Positions 44,444 to 52,566 of a stretch of 64,000 nt of DNA are shown here, piece after piece. Location of the stretch: the NCBI GenBank assembly GCA_013177825.1, contig JABLXX010000001.1, positions 458,936-522,935 on the forward strand, read 5' to 3'. Below the pieces are notes generated by a model. The model saw only the letters and a list, made by a program, of their open reading frames with translations. It was not told where the DNA came from and did not search any database. The position numbers were made by a program, and so were the translations under genes. This DNA comes from Syntrophaceae bacterium (GTDB lineage Bacteria > Desulfobacterota > Syntrophia > Syntrophales > PHBD01). Each line of letters starts with the position of its first letter. Position 1 is the stretch's first letter.

Positions 44444-45282
44444 GAACCTCGCTTCGAAATAAGCTCCTGACCCGGAGAAACCGGATGCAGCGGACCCGGG
44501 GGCCATTCCTCAGGGAAGCGCTGTCGGTCCTGCTGCTCCTGTCGGTCGTGGCGGTGATGTCGGCAACTGCGATCGGCATCTTTTACGGGATCGTACAGGC
44601 GCCCTATTTCGGGCTCCGGGAAACGGTCATCCGGGGCTGCAAAGAGATCACCGAGCAGGAGGTGCTGGCGCTGGCGGCCCTCCGGCCCTCCGTGAGCATC
44701 CTGGCTGTGAACCGCGAGAAGCTCGCCCGGCGGGTGAAGCAGAATCCCTGGGTCCGGGAGGTCTCGGTAGGCCTGGAGCTTCCCGACCGCATGGTCATCC
44801 AGGTGCACGAACGGCTCGTCCGGGCGATCGTGAAAGGGAAGGACGGGCTGTACCTCATGGATACGGCGGGGAACCTCTTCAAACGGGTGGAGAGACAAGA
44901 CGACGTCGATTTCCCGGTGGTGACCGGATATGAGAACCAGGCTGCCGTGGAAGCCGGGTTCAGGAAGGCGGTGGCCTTCCTGAACAAGCTGGCGGAAGCC
45001 AAGACCCATCCCAATGTCCATGACATTGCCGGCGTTCACCTGGATCCGGTCTCCGGCCTTTCCGTCGTGACCACGTCGGGGCTGTGCCTGAAGCTGGGAT
45101 TCGACCAGTACGACGAAAAGCTGGCCCGCCTCGCCACGGTCATGGCGGACCTGGAGCGGCGGACGGGACGGCCCCGGTATGCGGGGGTGGATCTGGACGA
45201 CCCGTCGAAGGTGACGGTGCAGAAGAAGGAAATCCTCGGCCCGGCCGGAAACGCCGATTCGAGGAAGGAATACCGGATGTAA
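44440..45282 (+). CDS. ftsQ: cell division protein FtsQ
   Basis: A 280-residue bitopic protein: a basic cytoplasmic N-terminus, a transmembrane helix at about residues 27-50, a POTRA domain (FGLRETVIRGCKEITEQEVLAL) and the FtsQ-type beta domain (PWVREVSVGLELPDRMVIQVHER). It bridges FtsBL to the divisome. GTG at 44440 overlaps the murB stop. The order murB-ftsQ-ftsA-ftsZ is canonical. Confidence 0.93.
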   Translation: MRTSLRNKLLTRRNRMQRTRGPFLREALSVLLLLSVVAVMSATAIGIFYGIVQAPYFGLRETVIRGCKEITEQEVLALAALRPSVSILAVNREKLARRVKQNPWVREVSVGLELPDRMVIQVHERLVRAIVKGKDGLYLMDTAGNLFKRVERQDDVDFPVVTGYENQAAVEAGFRKAVAFLNKLAEAKTHPNVHDIAGVHLDPVSGLSVVTTSGLCLKLGFDQYDEKLARLATVMADLERRTGRPRYAGVDLDDPSKVTVQKKEILGPAGNADSRKEYRM

Positions 45283-45304
45283 CGAAGGAACGGGGTAAAA
45301 ACGT

Positions 45305-46537
45305 ATGGCAGGGAAAGCGAAATCGTTCGTCGTCGGGCTGGACATCGGGACAACGAAGACCTGCGCCGTCGTCGGAGAATTGACGGAGCAGGGCGTGAGC
45401 ATCATCGGGATCGGGTCCCATCCGTCGGAAGGCCTCCGCAGGGGCGTGGTGGTGAACATCGAGAGCACCGTCGAGGGGATCCGCCGGGCCGTGGAGGAGG
45501 CGGAGCGCATCTCCGGCTGCCAGATCCGGTCCGTTTTCGCCGGAGTCGCCGGGGCCCACATCCAGGGGCAGAACAGCCTGGGCATCGTGGCGGTGAAAGG
45601 CCGAGAGGTGGACCAGGACGACGTGAAGCGGGCCATCGAAGCGGCCAAGGCGGTGGCGATCCCCCTGGACCGGGAGATCATCCACACTCTTCCGCAGAGC
45701 TATACCGTGGATACCCAGGAGGGGGTCCGGATGCCCGTGGGGATGTCCGGCGTCCGGCTGGAGGCGAAGGTGCACCTGGTCACGGGCTCCGTCGCGTCCA
45801 TCCAGAACGTCGTGAAATCGGTGAACCGGGTCGGTCTCGACATCCAGGGGATCGTCCTGGAGCAGCTCGCATCCTGTCTGGCCGCCCTCGGGGAGGACGA
45901 AAAGGACCTTGGAGTGGCCCTTCTGGACATCGGCGGCGGCACCACCGATATCGCCGTGTTCACCGAGGGAAGCATCCGCCACACCGCCGTCCTGCCCGTC
46001 GGGGGGAGCTACATCACCAGCGACATTGCCACGGGGCTCCGGACGCCGGCGGCGGAAGCGGAAAAGATCAAGCTCAGGTACGGCTGCGCCTATCCGCCGC
46101 TGATCTCCAAGGACGAGACCATCGAGGTGCCCAGCGTCGGAGGCCGGGAGCCCCGGGAGGTTTCCCGGCAGATCCTGGGGCGGATCATCGAAGCCCGGGT
46201 GGAGGAGATTCTCCTCATGGCCCAGAAGGAGATCGTTCGTTCCGGTTACGACGACCATCTGGCAGCGGGGGTGGTCCTCACGGGGGGCACGGCCCTCCTG
46301 GAAGGGATCACGGAACTGGCGGAGCGCGTGTTCAACGTCCCGGTGCGCCGGGGCTGTCCCCAGGGTGTGGTGGGCCTGGCGGACATCGTCAACAGCCCCC
46401 TGTACGCCACGGGGGTGGGACTGGTGGTATTCGGCGGCATGGAGGCAATCAAGCAACAACGGTCTTTCAGGGGCAAAGGACAGGTGATCGACCGAGCGGT
46501 GGACCGGATGAAGAGATGGATTCTTGATAACTTTTAG
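45305..46537 (+). CDS. ftsA: cell division protein FtsA
   Basis: A 410-residue actin-like ATPase that tethers FtsZ to the membrane. VGLDIGTTKTCAVVGE is phosphate loop 1; LDIGGGTTDIAVF is phosphate loop 2; VVLTGGTALLEG is the adenosine motif. The SHS2-like 1C domain (about residues 85-165) is present. The C-terminal RMKRWILDNF is the amphipathic membrane-targeting helix. It starts 22 bases after ftsQ. Confidence 0.97.
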   Translation: MAGKAKSFVVGLDIGTTKTCAVVGELTEQGVSIIGIGSHPSEGLRRGVVVNIESTVEGIRRAVEEAERISGCQIRSVFAGVAGAHIQGQNSLGIVAVKGREVDQDDVKRAIEAAKAVAIPLDREIIHTLPQSYTVDTQEGVRMPVGMSGVRLEAKVHLVTGSVASIQNVVKSVNRVGLDIQGIVLEQLASCLAALGEDEKDLGVALLDIGGGTTDIAVFTEGSIRHTAVLPVGGSYITSDIATGLRTPAAEAEKIKLRYGCAYPPLISKDETIEVPSVGGREPREVSRQILGRIIEARVEEILLMAQKEIVRSGYDDHLAAGVVLTGGTALLEGITELAERVFNVPVRRGCPQGVVGLADIVNSPLYATGVGLVVFGGMEAIKQQRSFRGKGQVIDRAVDRMKRWILDNF

Positions 46538-46546
46538 GGGGAGGAA

Positions 46547-47695
46547 ATGTTCGAAATGACAGATCCATTGAGCATGGCCGCGGCAAAAATCAAGGTGGTC
46601 GGCGTTGGCGGCGGCGGGGGGAACGCCATCAACACGATGATCTCCTACAACCTGCAGGGGGTGGACTTTCTCGCCGCCAACACGGACGCCCAGGCCCTGC
46701 GGGCAAACGCGTCGCCCGTGAAAATCCAGCTCGGGTCGGAGGCCACCCGGGGGCTGGGTGCGGGGGCGGATCCCGAGGTGGGACGGCTGGCGACCATGGA
46801 GGCCCGGGACGAGATGTACCGACACCTGGAGGGGGCAGACATGGTCTTCATCACCGCCGGCCTCGGAGGCGGGACGGGGACGGGCGGAGCACCCATCGTG
46901 GCGGACATTGCCCGGGAGATGGGAGCCCTGACCGTCGCCGTCGTGACCAAGCCCTTCCAGTTCGAAGGGAAGAAGCGGAGCATCCAGGCGGACGACGGGA
47001 TCTCGGAGCTCCGGAAGATCGTGGACACCCTCATCGTTGTCCCGAACCAGCGGCTGCTCAGCCTCGGCGGGCGGGGGCTCTGCATCCCCGATGCCTTCAA
47101 GAAGGCCGACGAAATCCTTTACAACGCCGTCAAGGGGATCTCCGATCTCATCACCGTTCCGGGCCTCATTAACCTGGATTTCGCCGACGTGAAGAACATC
47201 ATGTCCGGGATGGGGATGGCCCTCATGGGGACGGGAACGGCCAGCGGCGAGAGCCGGGCGGTGGAGGCGGCCCAGAAGGCCATCTCGTCGCCGCTCCTCG
47301 AGGACAACACGATCCAGGGTGCCCAGGGAGTGCTCCTCAACATCACGGGCAGTCCGGACATCACCCTCTTCGAGGTGAACGAGGCGTCCACCCTCATCCA
47401 GTCGGAGGCCCACGAGGATGCCAACATCATCTTCGGGATCGTCATCGACGAGAACCTGAGGGACGAGATCCGGATCACCCTCATCGCCACCGGATTCGAC
47501 GGATCCCTCGGGAAAAAGCGGCTGCCCCTGTCGGGGATCAATCTCGGCTCTTCGGCCGCAGAGGATCCCCTCAAGGAGCCGGCGTGGAAGCGGAAGCAGG
47601 TTCCCCTGGAGAGCATGAAGGTGGTGAAGCTCGGCCTCATCGACGACAACGACGACCTGGAGAGGCCGGCATTCCTGAGACGCCAGGCCGACTGA
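46547..47695 (+). CDS. ftsZ: cell division protein FtsZ
   Basis: A 382-residue tubulin homologue. The nucleotide motif GGGTGTGGAP (residues about 106-115), the N-terminal GVGGGGGNAIN, the T7-loop region LINLDFADVKNIM (synergy loop Asp), and the C-terminal peptide RPAFLRRQAD for FtsA binding are all in place. Start ATG at 46547 with GGGGGAGG upstream, 9 bases after ftsA. It polymerises into the division ring and closes the cluster; a small hairpin follows. Confidence 0.98.
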   Translation: MFEMTDPLSMAAAKIKVVGVGGGGGNAINTMISYNLQGVDFLAANTDAQALRANASPVKIQLGSEATRGLGAGADPEVGRLATMEARDEMYRHLEGADMVFITAGLGGGTGTGGAPIVADIAREMGALTVAVVTKPFQFEGKKRSIQADDGISELRKIVDTLIVVPNQRLLSLGGRGLCIPDAFKKADEILYNAVKGISDLITVPGLINLDFADVKNIMSGMGMALMGTGTASGESRAVEAAQKAISSPLLEDNTIQGAQGVLLNITGSPDITLFEVNEASTLIQSEAHEDANIIFGIVIDENLRDEIRITLIATGFDGSLGKKRLPLSGINLGSSAAEDPLKEPAWKRKQVPLESMKVVKLGLIDDNDDLERPAFLRRQAD

Positions 47696-47701
47696 AAAAC
47701 A

Positions 47702-47726
47702 GGAGGGCATTCCCCCTCCGGGTTTT
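47702..47726 (+). terminator. weak intrinsic terminator after ftsZ
   Basis: GGAGGG (47702-47707) pairs with CCCTCC (47714-47719), then GGGTTTT. The stem is only six pairs and the T-tract four, so it may be leaky toward the radical SAM gene. Confidence 0.4.
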
Positions 47727-47768
47727 GAGTTCCCCGGGACAATCTGATACAAGGGAACCGGACCCGGC

Positions 47769-49496
47769 ATGAACTCCTGGACACTGAAGCAAAAATACGC
47801 CCGTCTGATGGACGGCGAAGAAGGGGCGATCCGAAAGGCCTGGACGGAGGCGGCCACCGTCTGTCTGGCCTACCCCAACGCCTACCGGACGGGCATGTCG
47901 AACCTGGGATACCAGGTTGTCTATGCGCTTCTGAACGAGCGTCCGGACTGGATCTGCGAACGGACATTTCTTCCCGACCCCGGGGACGAGGGCTTCTTCT
48001 CCCCGGGGTCGATCCCCCTTTTCAGCCTGGAGTCGCAGCGCCCCCTGACGGATTTCGACCTCCTGGCCTTTTCCGTCTCCTTCGAGAACGACTACCCCAA
48101 CATCCTCTCGATCCTCGAAATGGCGCGGATCCCCCTTTCCTCTTCCCAGCGGGGAGACCGGGATCCCCTCGTCATCGGGGGAGGGGTCGCCCTCACCCTC
48201 AACCCGGAGCCGCTGGCGCCCTTTTTCGACCTGTTCCTCCTCGGGGAGGGAGAGGAGATGCTGCAGGAGTTCATGGACGTCTTCGGGGCGGCCCGGCGCG
48301 AGCGCCTGTCCCGGGAGGAGACCCTCCGGAAGATCCAGGAGGAGATCCCCGGGGCCTATGTGCCATCCCTCTGGCAGGTCCGCTACGGTCCGGATTCCCG
48401 GGTCGCCGGCATGGAGCCCGTGCTTCCCGGCCTCCCCGGGCGCGTGGCCGTGCGGCGGGTCCGGGAGATCGGCCGGTTTGCCACGGAGCAGGTCGTCTCC
48501 ACCGCCGGGACGGAGTTCGGGGAGATGTTCCTCACCGAGGTGAGCCGGGGCTGCGGCCGGGGCTGTCGCTTCTGCGCCGCCGGTTACCTGTATCGCCCCC
48601 CTCGGTTCCGACCGGTCGGGGTCCTGCTGCCCTCCATCGAGCGGGGCATCGCACAGGGCCGGAAGATCGGCCTTCTGGGGACCGCCGTCTCGGACCACCC
48701 GGACCTGCGGTTCCTCTGCCGGGCGATCCTGGAGCGGGGCGGCCGGGCGGCGATCGGCTCCCTCCGCCTGGACCGCCTGGACGGGGAGATGGCGGATCTC
48801 CTGGCGAAGTCCGGGGTGGAGACGGTTTCCCTGGCGCCGGAGGCGGGGACACAGCGCCTGCGGAACGTGATCCGGAAAGGAATCGACGAAGACCAGATTC
48901 TGGAGGCCGTGGAGGCGCTCATCGGCCGGGGCATTTCCAACCTCCGGCTCTACTTCATGACGGGCCTTCCCACCGAGACGGACGACGACGTCGAGGCAAT
49001 CATCGAGCTGACACGGTCGGTGCAGCATCGCGCCCTGGCCTCTTCGCAGGGAAAGCGGCGGTTTCGCCGCCTCACCCTGAGCCTCAACCAGTTCATCCCC
49101 AAGCCGGCGACGCCCTTCCAGTGGCACCCCCTGGAGGACGTCCGGACCGTCCAGGGGCGGATCCGGCGCATCGTCCAGGCCTTCCGGAAGGAGCGGGCCT
49201 TGACGGTCCTCTCGGACCTGCCGAAATGGAACTACGTCCAGGCCCTCCTGTCGCTGGGAGACCGCCGAGTGGCGGACATCCTCCTCATGGTCCACCGCTC
49301 CGGCGGCAACTGGACGGAGTCGCTGAAGGCGGTCAACGTCAACCCGGATTTCTATGTCTACCGCCGGAAGGAGCCCGATGAGATCCTGCCCTGGGGCTTC
49401 ATCGACCACGGCGTTTCCGGGGACCTGCTCCGGAGGGAGTACCGGGACGCCCTGGCAGGATGGACGCCCCCGGAGGGGTGGGGGGCGGCGGAATGA
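47769..49496 (+). CDS. radical SAM protein with B12-binding-like N-terminal domain (TIGR03960-like)
   Basis: A 575-residue protein. The N-terminal 200 residues resemble cobalamin-binding-type Rossmann domains without the usual B12 His motif; the radical SAM core carries CGRGCRFCAAG, giving CX3CX2C. The subsequent SLRLDRLDGEMADLL and VSLAPEAGTQRLR are typical. In many relatives, a TIGR03936 domain is fused to or encoded directly after this protein; here the next gene is a transporter. The overall substrate is unknown. ATG at 47769 is 73 bases after ftsZ; the stop overlaps the EamA gene (ATGA). Confidence 0.9.
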   Translation: MNSWTLKQKYARLMDGEEGAIRKAWTEAATVCLAYPNAYRTGMSNLGYQVVYALLNERPDWICERTFLPDPGDEGFFSPGSIPLFSLESQRPLTDFDLLAFSVSFENDYPNILSILEMARIPLSSSQRGDRDPLVIGGGVALTLNPEPLAPFFDLFLLGEGEEMLQEFMDVFGAARRERLSREETLRKIQEEIPGAYVPSLWQVRYGPDSRVAGMEPVLPGLPGRVAVRRVREIGRFATEQVVSTAGTEFGEMFLTEVSRGCGRGCRFCAAGYLYRPPRFRPVGVLLPSIERGIAQGRKIGLLGTAVSDHPDLRFLCRAILERGGRAAIGSLRLDRLDGEMADLLAKSGVETVSLAPEAGTQRLRNVIRKGIDEDQILEAVEALIGRGISNLRLYFMTGLPTETDDDVEAIIELTRSVQHRALASSQGKRRFRRLTLSLNQFIPKPATPFQWHPLEDVRTVQGRIRRIVQAFRKERALTVLSDLPKWNYVQALLSLGDRRVADILLMVHRSGGNWTESLKAVNVNPDFYVYRRKEPDEILPWGFIDHGVSGDLLRREYRDALAGWTPPEGWGAAE

Positions 49497-50446
49497 CGAA
49501 TCCAGGGCAGGCGCACGCCGCGACCCGGGGGGTTTACCTGCGGCTCTTCCTGACGGCCGTCCTGTGGGGCGGGACTTTCGTCGCCGCCCGCGTCGCCGCC
49601 CGGGAGGCGGGTCCCTTTGCCGGGTCGTTCCTGCGCTTCTTTGCCGCCTGTCTTCTCCTGGTGCCCCTGGTCTTTCATCGGGAAGGCCCGGGACTCCGGC
49701 TCCGGGGCCGCCAGATTTTCTGGGTCGCCCTCCTGGGCCTGACGGGGGTCTTCGGCTACAACTTCTTTTTCTTCCAGGGACTGAAGACCGTGACCGCCAG
49801 CCGGGCATCCCTCATCGTGGCGAACAACCCCGTCTTCATCGCCCTCTTCGCGGCGCTGATCTTCCGCGAGCGGATGACCGGCACCCGGCTGGCGGGGATC
49901 TTCCTGTCCCTGGCCGGGGCCGTCACGGTCATCACCCGGGGGAACCCGGCGGAGATCCTCCACGGGGGGATCGGAATCGGTGAGCTTTCCATCCTGGGGT
50001 GCGTGGCGAGCTGGGTGGCCTATTCGCTCATCGGGAAGGCCGCCATGGACGGGATGAGCCCTCTCCTGGCGGTGACGGCCTCCTGTGTCACGGGGATGCT
50101 CTTCCTCCTCCCGCCGGCGGTTGCGGAGGGTATGATCGGGCAGGCCCCGGGCTACGGCTGGGCGACCTGGGCGGGGATCGCCTACCTCGGCGTGTTCGGG
50201 ACGGTTCTCGGCTTTCTCTGGTACTACGAGGGAATCCGGGTGATCGGCCCGTCCCGGGCGGGGATCTTCATCAACTTCGTCCCCGTCAGCGGCGTCATCC
50301 TGGGCTGGCTGATCCTGGGCGAGACGATCGACCTGTCGCTCCTGGCCGGGGCGGTTATGGTGGTCGGGGGCGTGGCCCTCGTCAACCGCACCCCGCCGGC
50401 TACCAGGGCAGGTCGCCCAGACCCTCGAGGAACGCCAGGCAGTTGA
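49493..50446 (+). CDS. EamA/DMT-family transporter
   Basis: A 317-residue inner-membrane protein with ten hydrophobic segments in two EamA repeats: the first starts AVLWGGTFVAARVAAREAG and the second GCVASWVAYSLIGKAA. Such proteins export amino acids or metabolites; the cargo is unknown. ATG at 49493 overlaps the radical SAM stop. Its 3' end runs 47 bases into the convergent HDAC-fold gene; the 25-residue C-terminal tail is polar and Pro-rich. Confidence 0.9.
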   Translation: MTNPGQAHAATRGVYLRLFLTAVLWGGTFVAARVAAREAGPFAGSFLRFFAACLLLVPLVFHREGPGLRLRGRQIFWVALLGLTGVFGYNFFFFQGLKTVTASRASLIVANNPVFIALFAALIFRERMTGTRLAGIFLSLAGAVTVITRGNPAEILHGGIGIGELSILGCVASWVAYSLIGKAAMDGMSPLLAVTASCVTGMLFLLPPAVAEGMIGQAPGYGWATWAGIAYLGVFGTVLGFLWYYEGIRVIGPSRAGIFINFVPVSGVILGWLILGETIDLSLLAGAVMVVGGVALVNRTPPATRAGRPDPRGTPGS

Positions 50447-51152
50447 TGCCCAGGACGCGATGATTGTATCCGCCCTCCAGGACGGCGAAGCAGCCGGCGC
50501 CGCAGTCGATGGCCGCCTCCTGGACCATCCTTCCGATCTCACGGTAGTCCTCCGGGGCCAGGACGCCGCCCCAGTCTCCCTTCCCGTAGTCGAACCCGGC
50601 GGACACGGCGATCAGGTCCACCCCCTCCGAGGGGAGGGCCTCCTCCACCTGCCGGAGATAGTCCGAGGCCCGGGAGGCAGTGGGGTTGACGATGGTCGTG
50701 AAGCCCGACGAGCCGAGGATGTTGACCGTCCCGTCCCCGAAGTGGAGGTCGATGTCCAGGATGAAGGCCCGCTCGATCCGCTCCTCCCGCCTGAGCTTCG
50801 TCACCGCCACGGCCATGTTGTTGAAGTAGCAGAAGCCCCAGGAGCGGCCGGCCGAGGCGTGGTGTCCCGGCGGGCGGACCAGCGCGAAGGCCGGCTCCTC
50901 CAGCCCGATCATGGCCGCCTGGATGGTCGCGCCGGCGGCGAGGGCCGCCAGGTCGTAGAGGCCGTAAGCGCTAACGTGGTGGATGTGGGTGTCCGTGTGG
51001 ACGGCGGCGATGTCCGCCCCGGCGGCGGGCTCGGCCCGGAGGAAGTCCACCCGGCCGTCGAGGACGCTGACGATCGACTCCATCCGGCCCGGCTCCGCCG
51101 CCGGGTCCGAGGTGTAGGTCTGGTAGAAGTCTTCGTGAAAGATCACGTTCAT
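50400..51152 (-). CDS. histone deacetylase-fold (arginase/deacetylase) amidohydrolase
   Basis: A 250-residue zinc amidohydrolase of the histone deacetylase/acetylpolyamine amidohydrolase/AcuC group. Active-site features: RPPGHHASAGRSWGFCYFNN, DIDLHFGDGT (metal Asp and His), GFDYGKGD (metal Asp), and LEGGYN at the C-terminus. The substrate, perhaps an acetylated polyamine or protein, cannot be told. ATG at 51152 has GGAAAGGAGA upstream and shares four bases with the TfoX-N gene stop. Confidence 0.92.
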   Translation of the reverse strand: MNVIFHEDFYQTYTSDPAAEPGRMESIVSVLDGRVDFLRAEPAAGADIAAVHTDTHIHHVSAYGLYDLAALAAGATIQAAMIGLEEPAFALVRPPGHHASAGRSWGFCYFNNMAVAVTKLRREERIERAFILDIDLHFGDGTVNILGSSGFTTIVNPTASRASDYLRQVEEALPSEGVDLIAVSAGFDYGKGDWGGVLAPEDYREIGRMVQEAAIDCGAGCFAVLEGGYNHRVLGINCLAFLEGLGDLPW

Positions 51153-51496
51153 GGGGTCTCCTTTCCCGCCTTGGCCGGAAGCGTCCGGACGAAGGCCCGC
51201 GCTTTCCCGAGCCAGGCCTTGAGGTCGGCGTCTTTCTCGACCCCCCGGGGGCCCACCATGACCCAACCCGCCATGGGCCGGCCGGTCACGTCGAAGGGCT
51301 GTGCGTGGGGTGCGTCCAGGGCCTTCTGAAACCCTTCCAGTCCCACCCGGACGATGAGGGAGTCCTTCCAGATGCCGCACATCATGTTGCCTTTCAGGAG
51401 GAAACAGACCCCGCCGAACATCCTCTTCGCCGACAGGTCCTTCCATCGGTCGACAACGACCCGGATACGCTCCTCCAGCACCTGGTCATACGCCAT
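51149..51496 (-). CDS. TfoX N-terminal domain family protein
   Basis: A 115-residue protein of the TfoX-N family: the segment KRMFGGVCFLLKGNMMCGIW is distinctive, with the Gly-rich strand and loop seen in these proteins. It lacks the C-terminal TfoX domain, so the competence role of full-length TfoX should not be assumed. ATG at 51496 with AGGAGG nine bases upstream; another ATG at 51505 sits on the ribosome site. It precedes the HDAC-fold gene with an ATGA overlap, implying coupling. Confidence 0.87.
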   Translation of the reverse strand: MAYDQVLEERIRVVVDRWKDLSAKRMFGGVCFLLKGNMMCGIWKDSLIVRVGLEGFQKALDAPHAQPFDVTGRPMAGWVMVGPRGVEKDADLKAWLGKARAFVRTLPAKAGKETP

Positions 51497-51587
51497 GTTC
51501 CGCATCCTCCTTTCTGTTTGTTCTTGACGCCAACCCGGCTCTGCCGGAAAATCCGCTGCGGAAAATACCCGAAAAGGTTTATTCATC

Positions 51588-51800
51588 ATGAAAAAGCACG
51601 AAATCACGTCAACGGACCGCTTCCTGGCGGGGATCTGCGCCTCCTGCCCGGTTTGCCGCCGCGCCCGGAAGACACAGGCAGGATCTGCATATTCCTTTGT
51701 CCGGACCATCGAGGCCGGTGTTTGCCCCTTCTGCCTGGCCTATGAGCGGGTCCACGGTCGCAAGGCCCATGAGCCGGTTCCCGGGCGATCCGGGAGGTGA
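51588..51800 (+). CDS. small CxxC protein, putative zinc ribbon
   Basis: A 70-residue frame with two CxxC-type pairs: ICASCPVCRRARK and GVCPFCLAYER. The spacing (about 21 residues) suits a single zinc ribbon. A modest AAAGG lies ten bases before the ATG. It is on the plus strand between minus-strand genes. No family recognised; the cysteine pattern rather than length is the argument for it being real. Confidence 0.5.
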   Translation: MKKHEITSTDRFLAGICASCPVCRRARKTQAGSAYSFVRTIEAGVCPFCLAYERVHGRKAHEPVPGRSGR

Positions 51801-51838
51801 CGGCTCCATGAACGGTCGTAGAGCCGAGGGACTCCGGT

Positions 51839-52225
51839 TTATCCCGGCAGCGGGAGCATCATGCGGATCGTCAGGGCCCCCTGGGCCAGGCCGCCGATCA
51901 GGAGCAGCCAGAGGATGAGCCTGGAGGTGGCGGTGTCAAACTCCGGCCTGCCCTTCGCCAGGAAATAGTTATGGATGGCGAAGGCGAAGATCCCGCCGGC
52001 ACTGACGACCAGGGAGAGAACGAGCCCCGCGGCGGCCCCCCGGTCCACGAGCACGAGGCCATAGAGGCCCGCCAGCCAGAGGGGGAGGTGAATCCAGAGA
52101 AACCCCGCGAGTCCCCCGGGGAGGCGGAACAGCTCCCACTCCTTCCAGTAGGCCGAGTCCATCTCGTGCAGGATCAGAAGCGTCAGGTTCACCAGGTAGA
52201 GCCAGAAGAGAATCTGCTGTTCCAT
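51839..52225 (-). CDS. four-helix membrane protein, DUF6713-like
   Basis: A 128-residue integral membrane protein with four hydrophobic segments. The N-terminal helix is followed by LHEMDSAYWKEWELF, a distinctive acidic-aromatic segment I associate with the DUF6713 family (from memory). Function unknown. The ATG at 52225 is preceded by AAAGGAGCC. It is 29 bases downstream of the AtuC-like gene on the same strand. Confidence 0.8.
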   Translation of the reverse strand: MEQQILFWLYLVNLTLLILHEMDSAYWKEWELFRLPGGLAGFLWIHLPLWLAGLYGLVLVDRGAAAGLVLSLVVSAGGIFAFAIHNYFLAKGRPEFDTATSRLILWLLLIGGLAQGALTIRMMLPLPG

Positions 52226-52254
52226 GCGGGCTCCTTTTGGATTTCTTGTGCCGG

Positions 52255-52566
52255 TCAGCCCCGGTCCGGAATCTCCAATTCCAGGATGGCCGAACTGAGG
52301 GACTTTCCGTGGAGGTCGAGGGCCAGCGTCCGCGTCACCCCGCCGGACAGGGCGTTGTGCATGACGAAGTTGAGGGCGCCGATGTTGGGGAGGGCATAAC
52401 GGACCACCTCCCCCTCGGCGATTCCGGCGAAGAAGGCCTTGACGCGCTCGGCCGTGACGTGCCGTTCGAGCCGCGGATAGTCGGCCGGGTCGTACGCGAT
52501 GACCGAGACGTTCGCCGTATTGCCCTTGTCTCCCGTGCGGGAGTGGGCGATCTCCTTCAGTTTCAT
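52255..52566 (-). CDS. AtuC-like small protein (AtuA-related C-terminal family)
   Basis: A 103-residue protein. RTGDKGNTANVSVIAYDP and the ALNFVMHNALSGGVTRTL segment are typical of the small protein encoded or fused next to AtuA in acyclic-terpene and related acyl-CoA pathways. Cytoplasmic. It begins one base before the AtuA-like stop and is translated from the same strand. The biochemical role is not established. Confidence 0.88.
   Translation of the reverse strand: MKLKEIAHSRTGDKGNTANVSVIAYDPADYPRLERHVTAERVKAFFAGIAEGEVVRYALPNIGALNFVMHNALSGGVTRTLALDLHGKSLSSAILELEIPDRG

Noticed and set aside
45140-47857. A 905-codon minus-strand open frame.
   Set aside because: Antisense to ftsQ, ftsA and ftsZ, with no recognisable motif and biased composition.
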